Part shown: in pieces, positions 36,034 to 45,179 of the stretch | Layout: the number at the start of each line of letters is the position of its first letter | Position numbering within the stretch: position 1 is the first letter of the stretch | Source of the DNA: Oricola nitratireducens | Lineage (GTDB): Bacteria > Pseudomonadota > Alphaproteobacteria > Rhizobiales > Rhizobiaceae | Assembly: GCF_014904745.1 (NCBI RefSeq) | Contig: NZ_JACZCS010000014.1 | Location: 248,001-312,000 of the forward strand | Length of the DNA stretch: 64,000 nt | Direction: 5' to 3' | Made by a program: the position numbers and the translations under genes | Notes under the pieces: model-generated | Databases searched by the model: none | Seen by the model: the letters and a program-made list of their open reading frames with translations, nothing else | Told to the model about the DNA's origin: nothing

Positions 36034-36891
36034 ATGACACTGAAAGCCATATCCGGGAAGATTTGCCGATCCGCATCCGCGTTCCGCAAACGCAAGAAAA
36101 TGCAGGCCGAAACACTCGCGGATTCCCACGCATTGGCCGCCGACGCCGTGAAGGCGATCGTCAGCGAGATGCCCTGGCTTTCTTTGAGCAAATATGCCGA
36201 TCCGAAATGCGTGAGCACACCGGCAAGTCCCCTGTTTTCCCAGAATTTCGAGGATGCCGTGCTCTCGGAGATTTTCAACCGTATCGGGCCAGGTTCGCAG
36301 CGGTTTCTCGAAATCGGCGCAAGCAACGGCATTCAGAACTCGACACGGTTCTTCCTCGAAATCATGGGATGGAGCGGCATCTGGATCGAGGCCGACCCCG
36401 TCGCGTGCGCTTTGGCCCGAAGAACGTTCAGCGCGTATTGCGAATCCGGCAAGCTGCGGATCGTGGACGGAATGGCGACCGTGGAAAATATCAACGGGCT
36501 GATCGGCGACGAAAAGGAATTCGACCTTCTTTCGGTGGACGTCGATCAAAACACGTCACACATCTGGCGCGCACTGGATAGCCGATCGCGGGTCGCCTGC
36601 ATCGAGTACAATCCCTTCATGCCACGCCATGTCGATTGGGAAGTCGCATACGAGGCGGACGGAGCATGGGACAGATCGAAGACCTTCGGCGCGTCCCTGA
36701 AGCGGCTGGAGCGCATCGGCGGCGACAAGGACATGGCGCTCGTTGGTTGCGACTTCTCCGGCGTCAACGCCTATTTCGTCTCAAAATCCGAGGATCTCGC
36801 CCTGTTTCAGGCGCCGTTTTCAGCAGAATTCCATTACGAACCATTTCGCCGGGGCGCGAGCAGCGCCTATACCAAGAAGAACAGGACCTGA
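36034..36891 (+). CDS. FkbM-like methyltransferase
   Basis: 285 residues. A basic N-terminal segment precedes FSQNFEDAVLSEIFNRIG, which matches the start of many FkbM-like domains. SAM motif I is FLEIGASNGIQNSTRFFLE, followed by GIWIEADPVACALA. FDLLSVDVDQNTSHIW takes the place of the usual IDxEG segment, and ACIEYNPF the later motif. It probably methylates a sugar of the polymer. It follows the second permease by 54 bases in the same direction. Confidence 0.78.
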   Translation: MTLKAISGKICRSASAFRKRKKMQAETLADSHALAADAVKAIVSEMPWLSLSKYADPKCVSTPASPLFSQNFEDAVLSEIFNRIGPGSQRFLEIGASNGIQNSTRFFLEIMGWSGIWIEADPVACALARRTFSAYCESGKLRIVDGMATVENINGLIGDEKEFDLLSVDVDQNTSHIWRALDSRSRVACIEYNPFMPRHVDWEVAYEADGAWDRSKTFGASLKRLERIGGDKDMALVGCDFSGVNAYFVSKSEDLALFQAPFSAEFHYEPFRRGASSAYTKKNRT

Positions 36892-36984
36892 ACCGGACAA
36901 ACAGCCATCGGTGCCCTGGCCGGTTCGACACCCAATCGATTCCACTCCTATCCACGAGTACCAACGAATGAGAAGCGAATAGCA

Positions 36985-38082
36985 ATGCGGGTACACTTCG
37001 AAGAGTTGGCCCGATATGCCGGCGAAGTGACAATGGTCGACGGCTGTTTCGATCCCCTCCATCACGGCCACCTCGCCTATTTTCGCGAGGCGGCCCGGCT
37101 CGGGCGACCGGTCCTGTGCAATATTGCGAGCGACGACTACCTGGCGACGAAGCATCCGCCCCTCCTGAAGCAGGAGGAACGGGCCGAACTGATCGAAGCG
37201 CTCGAACCGATCGATATCGTCCATACAAGCAATACCGGGACCGTCGAGGTGCTGAAGGCGCTTCGGCCGAAAGTCTATGTGAAGGGCAAGGACTGGCAGG
37301 GCCGTTTGCCGGAAGACCAGGTGGAGCTGTGCGGCGAACTTGGAATCGAGATCGTCTACACCGACACGGTACTCTCCTCGTCGTCCGCCATGATTTCCTC
37401 GCGTCTGGCTCCGGAGATCTCGGAGCAGGTTTCGGCCTATGAGGCTTTCCTGTCCACCCAGTCGTCCGAATCCTCGGAACGTTACGACGAGGCCTATTTC
37501 ACCGATGACTGGCGGGAGAACGCGAACAACTACTCCCTGGAGGCGCGGCGCTCGATCGAGGGACGCAATCCGGAACTCATCCGCGAGGTCTTCGGCGGCG
37601 GCCGCGTGCTCGACATGGGATGCGGGCCCGGCGCGCTGATGTCCCTGCTAGAAGAGCAGGGCGTACAGTCGGATGGCGTCGATTTCTCGCAGTCGGCAAG
37701 GGAAATCGCGCCGGCGTCCGTTCGCGAGCGGATCCATATCGGCTCGATAACCGACATCGCCCTGCCCGACCGCAGCTACGACCTCGTCATCTGCCGCGAG
37801 GTTCTCGAACACATGACCGTTCTGGACGTCCAGAAAGCGGTTCAGAACATGTGCCGGATCTCCGACAGGTTCATCTATGTAACCACGCGTTTCCATCCCG
37901 GCCCGAACACGCTTTTCGATGTCACGACCGAGTTCGACGTCGATCCCACGCATATCACACTCATGAACATGGACATGCTCCGCCTGATGTTCGTTCTGCA
38001 GGGGTGCCGCCGGCGCAGCGACCTCGAACATCGCATGGACTGGCTCAACAAGGGCCGCGTTCTCGTCTACGAGAAAATCTGA
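36985..38082 (+). CDS. Fusion of cytidylyltransferase-like domain and SAM methyltransferase
   Basis: 365 residues. Residues 1-~150 are a nucleotidyltransferase of the RfaE/TagD type: DGCFDPLHHGHLAYF with the HxGH motif at 26-29, then VYVKGKDW and SSSSAMISSR. Residues ~165-365 are a class I methyltransferase, with VLDMGCGPGALMSLLEEQG (from ~208) and LVICREVLEHM. One protein would activate a phosphorylated small molecule or sugar with CTP or ATP and methylate it or its product. The substrate is unknown; it could be a phosphoheptose or a polyol phosphate. Confidence 0.85.
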   Translation: MRVHFEELARYAGEVTMVDGCFDPLHHGHLAYFREAARLGRPVLCNIASDDYLATKHPPLLKQEERAELIEALEPIDIVHTSNTGTVEVLKALRPKVYVKGKDWQGRLPEDQVELCGELGIEIVYTDTVLSSSSAMISSRLAPEISEQVSAYEAFLSTQSSESSERYDEAYFTDDWRENANNYSLEARRSIEGRNPELIREVFGGGRVLDMGCGPGALMSLLEEQGVQSDGVDFSQSAREIAPASVRERIHIGSITDIALPDRSYDLVICREVLEHMTVLDVQKAVQNMCRISDRFIYVTTRFHPGPNTLFDVTTEFDVDPTHITLMNMDMLRLMFVLQGCRRRSDLEHRMDWLNKGRVLVYEKI

Positions 38083-38100
38083 AAGACCGAGGTTTCAGCG

Positions 38101-39036
38101 ATGGACTGCATTCTGGGCTATCATCTCCAGCCGTTCACATGCGGCATCGCCCGGTTCAATCACGCACTCGGAGAGAAGCTCGCCATACCAGTCGTCAGCC
38201 TGTTCTCCGAAGAGGCCGACGAGTGCCGCCATGCGCTCCTGTCGATCAAGCTGTCGGAGTTCACCGACAAGGACACCGGCCGGCTTGAAGCCTTCATCGC
38301 CAGCCGCGACGCGACACAGACGATCGATCTTTTCCTGCACGACTATTCGGATACGCCGACCGAGCGGCGCCTGATCGCTCTCGCTAGCCGGATCTATGTC
38401 GGCAATGCCCAGATGGCCCGCATCCTCGGTCCGCGTCACCCGCGCGTTATCGAAGCATGGTGTCCGGGAACGCTGATCGACGCGCACGCGTTTCCGCAGA
38501 CCGAAATTTCCGTCTTCTCCTTCGGCATGGCGCACAAGATGCGCGCCGAGCGGTATTACCGGCTCAGGGAACTGCTGGAAGCGACCGGGAAATCCTATGG
38601 CATCTACCTGTCCACGGCCCTGCACGAGGGCACGGATTTCGCCGGCAGCTTCATGACCGCCTTCGAAGAGATGACGGAAATTTTCGGGCAACGGGTCAAC
38701 TTTCTCGGCTTCCTGTCCGACGCAGCGGTGTTCAACTACCTGAATTCCTGCACCTATTTCACGGCCTTTTTTCCCCAAGGGGTGCGCGCGAACAACACCA
38801 GCGTGCAAACGGCGATGCAATGCGGATCGGTCGTGATCAGCAATCTGGACGCGGATTCGCCGCCGGAATACCTGCACGGCGTCAACATTCTGGACATCGA
38901 CAAGCTCGACGCCCTTCCCACGGACGCAAACGATCTCGGCAAGCTGGGCGAAGCGGCAAGACAGGCCGCTTTGATCTACGGATGGGATCCGCTGGTCGAA
39001 CTCATCCGCAGCCACACCGAAACACCAGGGAACTGA
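38101..39036 (+). CDS. Small GT4-like glycosyltransferase
   Basis: 311 residues, shorter than usual for GT-B enzymes. The start MDCILGYHLQPFTCGIARFN resembles GT4 acceptor domains that bind near a glycine turn. The C-terminal part has FFPQGVRANNTSVQTAMQCG, then VVISNLDADSPPEY, the donor-side region. It follows the fused nucleotidyltransferase-methyltransferase by 18 bases and probably acts on the same product. Its 3' end faces the next gene. Confidence 0.72.
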   Translation: MDCILGYHLQPFTCGIARFNHALGEKLAIPVVSLFSEEADECRHALLSIKLSEFTDKDTGRLEAFIASRDATQTIDLFLHDYSDTPTERRLIALASRIYVGNAQMARILGPRHPRVIEAWCPGTLIDAHAFPQTEISVFSFGMAHKMRAERYYRLRELLEATGKSYGIYLSTALHEGTDFAGSFMTAFEEMTEIFGQRVNFLGFLSDAAVFNYLNSCTYFTAFFPQGVRANNTSVQTAMQCGSVVISNLDADSPPEYLHGVNILDIDKLDALPTDANDLGKLGEAARQAALIYGWDPLVELIRSHTETPGN

Positions 39037-39040
39037 TCCG

Positions 39041-40756
39041 TCAATCCGACTCGGATTCTCCAGGCATGTGGAACGGCGCGCCGGTCGCGATGCCATCGCA
39101 TATGGCGTCCAGACCCGCGGATGTCCCGGGCCGGAACTGTCCGATCCCCACCCCGGTTACCGTGAACATGCGCGGGCCGGCGCATTTCTCGATCATCGGC
39201 AAGGGAATCATGCGGCGGAAAAAGAAATGGTACGCATAGCGGCGCGCGCGGTTGACCATCTCCTCAGGCATTTGCCTGCCAGGCAGTTCATCGTCCAATA
39301 AGCGGTAGTAGGCCCCCCGGCCGGTCACGTCGGTCGTAAAGCCCTTGTTTCGCGCCCACGCCTCTCCCGCGACGATCACCGGAACACCCATCGCGGCAAG
39401 TTCCACTCCTGTCTTGGTTCCATAGATCAGCGCCGAGGATGCCTGGCGCGCAAGGTCGTAGGTGCTCAAGCGGCTCTCCGGCGCGACGAGATGAACATTG
39501 CCCGGCAGAACGGGAAAAATCCGCGAAAGTTCTTCGGCCACTTTTTGGCGTGACGGCGGGTACCCGGAGTTTTCAGCAGGATGCACGCGAATAGCCAGTT
39601 GCAGGTCAGGGCGGCCGGCGAACCAGCGGACCGTATCGGCAAGCCATTCAATCTGCGACGGGAAGGCATTTGCCGGATAATGCAGTCGGGCATCCCACAT
39701 GACATTGGTAAGCGCAACGACCAACGGCTTGTCCGGCGACAAGCCGAGTTCGGACAGATCGTGTGTCAAACGCAGGTCCGGCGATTTGTGAAAGCTGATC
39801 CAGTCCTCCTCGCCGGTCCAGCGGCTGCGCAGATATTCCCCGATCCGCCTGTCCTGCTCCTCCGTCAGCGGCGTGTCAGACCAGCTTTCGACGGGTTCGT
39901 TCATCAACGCGTGATGGTAGGTCTCGCCATGCGCGAACAGAAAGCAGTGCGTCCGATAGGCCGGCGACCAGGTCACCACGCGAACGCCACATCGGCGCGC
40001 CACTGCGGCGAAGATGCCTTGCGGGACATAGATGCCATGATGGAGAACCACGATATCGGGCCTGAAGGCCGCGAACATGCGCTCGGCGATCATCGCCGTG
40101 CGCAATCCGGCGGCGAGGTAACGCATCAGGACCGCCCGAGCGAAGGTCTCCCCCTGCAGATCGGCGCGTGCGAAAAACCGAAGGGCGCCCGACAAGGCAT
40201 GTTCGCCGATTTCCATCCCGTTCCAGCGTAGGGCGCATGCCTGTTCCACCGTATCGATGCCGGCGAGAATCTCGGCAAGCTTTTGTCTGTCCTCCTCCGG
40301 GTGATGGTCGCCATAACGCTCAATCGGCAGCCCGAGGACACCCGTGCTCGCGGCGGCCGGACCGAAGCACGCGCCGCAGAGGTCGCGGGTGGGACCTTCC
40401 CTACCGAAGCGCCCGATGTCCGGAAACAGGCTCGACTCGCAATTCTGGCAGGCATCCAGCATGCCGTCGCAGAGGGCAAAACGGACATTGTTGCCCCGCA
40501 TTGTCAGCGCGACCGCCAGGACCCTGTCGACTGCGCTTGCGGGGAAGTGGCCGCCGACGCCGGTGGCGACAAGTATGCGCTTGCCTTCCGAGGCGTCGCC
40601 GACCGCTTTCGTCCACGCCGACCGGTCCGGTCCGATAACCTCGTTCCAATCCTGATGAGCGCCATGACGCGCGATCCAGTTCAGGCGGGCCAGCCGCAAC
40701 GGCCGCAGCGCCGGCTGGCGGATCACCTTGCGCAGGAATGACGCCGGCCCGCTCAT
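39041..40756 (-). CDS. KpsC/KpsS-like capsule transferase with Cys4 insert
   Basis: 571 residues. The C-terminal half is of the capsule-synthesis (Kdo-transferase-like) type: LAIRVHPAENSGYPPSRQ, then SALIYGTKTGVELAAMGVP and VIVAGEAWARNKGFTTD, which fits the late motif of that family. The N-terminal half has an unusual pair of CxxC motifs (C103, C106, C127, C130) that could bind zinc. Such enzymes add beta-Kdo or related sugars to a lipid anchor or chain. It converges on the gene to its left with only four bases between. Confidence 0.75.
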   Translation of the reverse strand: MSGPASFLRKVIRQPALRPLRLARLNWIARHGAHQDWNEVIGPDRSAWTKAVGDASEGKRILVATGVGGHFPASAVDRVLAVALTMRGNNVRFALCDGMLDACQNCESSLFPDIGRFGREGPTRDLCGACFGPAAASTGVLGLPIERYGDHHPEEDRQKLAEILAGIDTVEQACALRWNGMEIGEHALSGALRFFARADLQGETFARAVLMRYLAAGLRTAMIAERMFAAFRPDIVVLHHGIYVPQGIFAAVARRCGVRVVTWSPAYRTHCFLFAHGETYHHALMNEPVESWSDTPLTEEQDRRIGEYLRSRWTGEEDWISFHKSPDLRLTHDLSELGLSPDKPLVVALTNVMWDARLHYPANAFPSQIEWLADTVRWFAGRPDLQLAIRVHPAENSGYPPSRQKVAEELSRIFPVLPGNVHLVAPESRLSTYDLARQASSALIYGTKTGVELAAMGVPVIVAGEAWARNKGFTTDVTGRGAYYRLLDDELPGRQMPEEMVNRARRYAYHFFFRRMIPLPMIEKCAGPRMFTVTGVGIGQFRPGTSAGLDAICDGIATGAPFHMPGESESD

Positions 40757-41000
40757 GTCGGCACCCGAAGATTACCGTTGTTCGATCGGTGTATTTGCAA
40801 CGGAGCCTTGAAGCGGTTCGAGGGCAATCTGACCGGCAACCCGTACGGGAAGCCATCCGACACCGTTTATCTTCGGGCTTTTCCCGCGGCAACCTTCCTC
40901 TGGCGCAGCATGTTGACTGCCCCTGGCGAATTCCTCGCGGCCCGGCTTCACCTCATCGCACCAACCGGTATGATGCGCGAAATCCAACAGACGAGGCTGT

Positions 41001-42284
41001 ATGCGTCAAACCGGTCTTCTCACAGGCGCTGTTGTTGCGGCAATCGGCGTTCTCCTGATCGCTCTGGATCTTTTTTTGCACGGATACTGGTTGTCCGCAG
41101 CAGGCATCTGCGTGCTCGCTGTGGTCACCGGATTACTGGCGGCAGCATTTTTCAAACGGATCCGCTCTCGGCTTTTACGCCTCGAAAACGCGATGAAGCA
41201 TGACAAAGCCAAATTGACCTCCGGTCTCGATCGGCTGCAGCGCGATATCCGGGACTCGGCGCGGTCCCAGAAGAAATTCGTGGAACGCCAGACCTTCGAC
41301 TTGTCTGCGCAGATACTGTACCAGAACGCGGCGAAGCATCGCGTGAACGCGCGCGGTCTGCCTCTCGTTCTGATTTCACAAGCACCCCGGTCCGGCGGGA
41401 CATTTCTTTCCCAGCTGTTCGACGGACATCCGAATCTGCTTGCCTTTCCCCACGAGCTCAAATGGGGCGGAGACGTCAAACACCAATGGCCCGCAGTCGA
41501 TCCTTCCGACGGGACCGAGCAGGTCGCGGAAGCGCTGATCCACAACAATCTGAAAGACCTGCGCCGTTTCAATCTTCACGGATACCAGAAGGCGCCGGAA
41601 TCCTCCGTGGGGGCGGTCTTACCGCACCGGTGGTCATACTGGCGCTATGTCGAGACATTTGCGGATGAATGGTCCAACTCGCCGCCAAACAACAGACGGG
41701 CTTGCCTCGACATCTTCCTGAGCGCCTATTTCGGCGCCTTTCACGATTGGCGCGGATTGGAAACGGACAAGAAAGCGGTCACCGCTTTTACGCCGGGAAC
41801 GTTTTCTCCGGAGGAGGAGACGGTACGGAACCAGGGCTTCTTCGAGGATTATCGCGACGGATTCATGATCCGCCTGTGCCGCGATCCTGTCGACTGGTAC
41901 GCCTCGGCATCACGCCACAATGAAAAATTTGCGGACCGGCAAACAGCATTGGCGATCTGGGAGAGATCGGCACGGTCTGCATGCATCCTGAAGGATGCCC
42001 AACGCGAGCGCGTGGTCCTGATCGGGTTCAAGTCGCTCATCGAACGTCCCCGCGAAGTCATGGACCTGCTTGCGCAAAAAATCGGTGTGCCGTTCGACGA
42101 GGCCATGCTGACGCCGTCATTCAACGGCTGGTCCGTCACGTCGAATTCCTCTTTTCGTTCAACGAGCGGGATCGACATGTCTGTCCTCGGTCGCGCGTCC
42201 GAACTGCCATCCGACGTCCGATCGGAGATCTCGGAGGCCTGTTCGGATACCTATCGGCAGTTCCTTGCGCAGGCCGATATCTAG
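41001..42284 (+). CDS. Membrane-anchored sulfotransferase
   Basis: 427 residues. Two hydrophobic helices at the N-terminus (residues ~5-25 and ~30-50) are followed by a charged coiled-coil-like stretch (~50-100). The PAPS loop is LISQAPRSGGTFLSQLF, with a later LCRDPVDWYASASRHN as the 3'-phosphate motif. It probably sulfates the glycan at the membrane face. It is the second sulfotransferase in the island and is not similar to the first outside these motifs. About 240 non-coding bases separate it from the divergent gene to the left. Confidence 0.8.
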   Translation: MRQTGLLTGAVVAAIGVLLIALDLFLHGYWLSAAGICVLAVVTGLLAAAFFKRIRSRLLRLENAMKHDKAKLTSGLDRLQRDIRDSARSQKKFVERQTFDLSAQILYQNAAKHRVNARGLPLVLISQAPRSGGTFLSQLFDGHPNLLAFPHELKWGGDVKHQWPAVDPSDGTEQVAEALIHNNLKDLRRFNLHGYQKAPESSVGAVLPHRWSYWRYVETFADEWSNSPPNNRRACLDIFLSAYFGAFHDWRGLETDKKAVTAFTPGTFSPEEETVRNQGFFEDYRDGFMIRLCRDPVDWYASASRHNEKFADRQTALAIWERSARSACILKDAQRERVVLIGFKSLIERPREVMDLLAQKIGVPFDEAMLTPSFNGWSVTSNSSFRSTSGIDMSVLGRASELPSDVRSEISEACSDTYRQFLAQADI

Positions 42285-42388
42285 ACCCCGAAAAGAGCCC
42301 GTCGAGGACGAATTCGAATGGTTGCGGCAGCAATCCATGCAATCTAAGAAAGACGCATCGGGCAGGCAGGAAAACGGGTCAGGGACGC

Positions 42389-43462
42389 ATGACGGCGCAG
42401 TTGTACATCGAAGGCCGTGAGGTCGGTGACGACACCCCCTGTTATGTCATCGCGGAGATCGGCTGCAATCATCAAGGCGATGTGGAGACCGCGTTCGACA
42501 TGATCCGGGCTGCCAGGCAATGCGGCGCCGACGCGGTGAAATTCCAGAAGCGCGACAACCGGGCGCTCTATACCAAATCCTTCTACGACAGGCCCTACAA
42601 TCACCGGAACAGCTACGGCGCGACCTATGGATTGCATCGCGACGCGCTGGAATTCGACGAAAAGCAATTCGCCGACATCGTGGCCTGCGCAAAGGACGAA
42701 GGCATAACCCTGTTTTCGACGCCGTTCGATATTGCGAGCGCGGATTTCCTGGAACGCTTCGATCCGCCGGCCTACAAGATCGCATCGGGCGATGTCCGGT
42801 CGCTGCCGCTGATCAAGCATGTCGCGTCGTTCGGCAAACCGGTCCTTGTCTCGACGGGCGGCGCCGAACTTGCGGATGTCCGGCTCGCCGTCGAAACCGT
42901 GCTCGATTCCAACAGCCAGCTGGGTCTTTTCCAGTGCACGTCCGGCTACCCTGCCGCGTTCGACGAGCTAAACCTTCGCGTGATCGAGACATACAGGAAC
43001 GAGTTTCCCGATGCGGTGGTCGGCCTGTCGTCGCATGACAACGGCATCGCAATGGCGCTTGTCGGGTGGATGATGGGTGCCCGCATGATCGAGAAACACT
43101 TCACCCTGAACCGTGCGCTCAAGGGCACCGATCACGCCTTCTCGCTCGAACCGGAAGGGCTGCGCAAACTGATCCGCGACTTGGGCCGGGCGCGCAGCGC
43201 CGTCGGCGACGGCGTGAAGAAGGTCTACGAATCCGAGCGCGACCCGATCATAAAGATGGGAAAAAAACTCGTCGCGGCCCGCGCATTGCCGGCGGGTACC
43301 GTTTTGAGCGCTTCGGATATTGCGATGAAAAGCCCGGCGGACGGAGGGCTCTCGCCCCAGCATTTCGGGAAAATCGTCGGTGGCATCCTGAAGCGGGACT
43401 TGCAGGAGGACGACAATTTCGAATTCGACGTTGTCCAGCCGCAATCCATTGCCGCCGAGTGA
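42389..43462 (+). CDS. neuB: N-acetylneuraminate synthase family protein (NeuB/SpsE)
   Basis: 357 residues; the ATG follows CAGGGA. The family core is evident: YVIAEIGCNHQGDVETAFDM, DAVKFQKRDN, YKIASGDVRSLPLIKHV, LVSTGGAELADV, and HFTLNRALKGTDHAFSLEP. A C-terminal antifreeze-like/SAF domain begins near VAARALPAGTVLSASD. NeuB enzymes condense a 6-carbon aminosugar with phosphoenolpyruvate to form a nine-carbon ulosonic acid. The exact substrate (ManNAc, bacillosamine-derived or other) is open. Confidence 0.9.
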   Translation: MTAQLYIEGREVGDDTPCYVIAEIGCNHQGDVETAFDMIRAARQCGADAVKFQKRDNRALYTKSFYDRPYNHRNSYGATYGLHRDALEFDEKQFADIVACAKDEGITLFSTPFDIASADFLERFDPPAYKIASGDVRSLPLIKHVASFGKPVLVSTGGAELADVRLAVETVLDSNSQLGLFQCTSGYPAAFDELNLRVIETYRNEFPDAVVGLSSHDNGIAMALVGWMMGARMIEKHFTLNRALKGTDHAFSLEPEGLRKLIRDLGRARSAVGDGVKKVYESERDPIIKMGKKLVAARALPAGTVLSASDIAMKSPADGGLSPQHFGKIVGGILKRDLQEDDNFEFDVVQPQSIAAE

Positions 43463-43537
43463 CGATACGAGGCAGCCCGGTTCATTGAACGTGCACGCGG
43501 AACATATTCGTTTTTCGGTGCCTTTGCGGAGAAGCAT

Positions 43538-44389
43538 TTGAGCGAGATGGCCCCACGCGGGAACACGGGCCCCGGCGACGAGCTCTTCACATTGTCCGAC
43601 CGGATCGCGATCGTGACCGGCGGAATGGGCCAACTCGGGCTGGAATATACAAGGGCACTGGTTGCGCGCGGCGCCAGGGTCGCCGTCTTCGATATCGCCG
43701 AAACACCCGGACAGCCGAACCCGGACATCGACGACGCGATCGCCCGGGAAAGGATCTTGCCGCTGCGCGTCGACATAACCGATTCGCGCTCCATTTCAGG
43801 TGCGCTCGAGCAGGTCGTGCGAAGCTTCGGCGTTCCGCATATTCTCGTCAACAATGCCGGGCTGGATTCGCCGCCGGATGCGCCACCGGAGGAAAACGGG
43901 CCCTTCGAGAGCTTCCCCGAAGCCTCCTTCGACCGCGTGATGGATGTGAACGTCAAGGGCACCATGCTGTGCTGCCAGGCCGTAGGCGGACGCATGGCGG
44001 CGGCCGGACGCGGTTCGATCATCAACATCTCGTCGATCTACGGGATCCTCTCGCCCGTGCAGGATATCTACGAATACCGGCGGCAACAGGGTGAAACCTT
44101 TTACAAGCCCGTCGCCTATTCCGCGTCCAAGTCGGCGGTGATCAACCTGACACGCTATCTCGCGACCTACTGGGCGAAGAAGGGGGTCCGCGTGAACACG
44201 TTGACGCTCGCCGGGATTTTAAACGACCAGCCGGCGGAATTCCTCGAAGCCTATCTTTCGCGCATGCCGATCGGCCGGATGATGAATGCCGAAGAGGTCA
44301 TCGGCCCGATGGTTTTCCTGGCATCGGATGCATCCAGCTACATGACCGGCTCCAATGTCATCGTCGACGGGGGATGGTCGTCGTGGTGA
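43538..44389 (+). CDS. Short-chain dehydrogenase in the nonulosonate-like cassette
   Basis: 283 residues from a TTG, preferred over an ATG three codons on because GGAGA lies five bases upstream. Classical SDR motifs: IVTGGMGQLGLEY, NNAG, the active-site Ser in INISSIYG and YSASK. GSNVIVDGGWSSW closes the protein. It lies between the NeuB-like and the CMP-sugar synthetase genes and overlaps the latter by 16 bases, so it probably reduces or oxidises the nonulosonate or its precursor. Confidence 0.87.
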   Translation: MSEMAPRGNTGPGDELFTLSDRIAIVTGGMGQLGLEYTRALVARGARVAVFDIAETPGQPNPDIDDAIARERILPLRVDITDSRSISGALEQVVRSFGVPHILVNNAGLDSPPDAPPEENGPFESFPEASFDRVMDVNVKGTMLCCQAVGGRMAAAGRGSIINISSIYGILSPVQDIYEYRRQQGETFYKPVAYSASKSAVINLTRYLATYWAKKGVRVNTLTLAGILNDQPAEFLEAYLSRMPIGRMMNAEEVIGPMVFLASDASSYMTGSNVIVDGGWSSW

Positions 44390-45132
44390 CAAAAGACAGC
44401 ACCGATCCCTCGATCGTGGCCCTGATCCCAGCCCGCGGCGGGTCAAAGCGCGTGCCGCGCAAAAACATCCGGCCGCTCGCCGGTCACCCGCTGATCGCCT
44501 ACACCATCTCGGCGGCGCGCAGGAGCGGTATCTTTTCGGCCGTGGTGGTATCGACGGATGACGAGGAAATCGCCGAGGCGGCGCGCTCCCGCGGAGCGGA
44601 AGTGCCCTTCATGCGGCCCGCCGGCATCGCCGGCGAGAAGTCACCCGACATCGAATGGGTCGACCATGCCCTGCGCAATCTGGCGGCCAACGGCCGTCAC
44701 TTCGATTGCTTCAGCATTCTCCGTCCGACCAGCCCCTGCCGCCAGCCGGAGACGATCCAGCGGGCCTGGAACGCTTTCCGTTCCGAAGACGGCATCGATT
44801 CATTGCGCGCGGTGGAAAAATGCGCGCAGCATCCGGGCAAGATGTGGGTGATCAGGGGCAACCGGATGCTGCCCCTGCTGCCATTGTCGCCGGAAGAGCA
44901 GCCATGGCACAGCAGCCAGTATCAGGCGCTCCCCGAGGTGTATGTGCAAAACGCCAGCCTGGAGATCGCCTGGACGCGTATTGCGCTGGAACAAAAGACG
45001 ATTGCCGGCAACGTCATTTTGCCGTTCCTGACCACCGAAGCCGAAGGTCTGGACGTGAATACCGAGTATGACTGGAATTATGTCGAGCATCTGGTCAATA
45101 CCGGCGTCGTGACGCTGCCGGACCCGGTCTGA
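44374..45132 (+). CDS. CMP-nonulosonate (acylneuraminate) cytidylyltransferase
   Basis: 252 residues. The signature is ALIPARGGSKRVPRKNIRPL, followed by GHPLIAYTI, VVSTDDEEIAEAA, and ILRPTSPCRQPETI. These match CMP-sialic acid synthetases. It would activate the NeuB product with CTP for transfer. The KpsC/KpsS-like enzyme to the left, or a glycosyltransferase of the island, could use the CMP sugar. Confidence 0.9.
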   Translation: MVVVVTKDSTDPSIVALIPARGGSKRVPRKNIRPLAGHPLIAYTISAARRSGIFSAVVVSTDDEEIAEAARSRGAEVPFMRPAGIAGEKSPDIEWVDHALRNLAANGRHFDCFSILRPTSPCRQPETIQRAWNAFRSEDGIDSLRAVEKCAQHPGKMWVIRGNRMLPLLPLSPEEQPWHSSQYQALPEVYVQNASLEIAWTRIALEQKTIAGNVILPFLTTEAEGLDVNTEYDWNYVEHLVNTGVVTLPDPV

Positions 45133-45179
45133 CAGATCGTTCGGACCACCAACCCGCTTACCGGAGAGTATCGGCGGTC

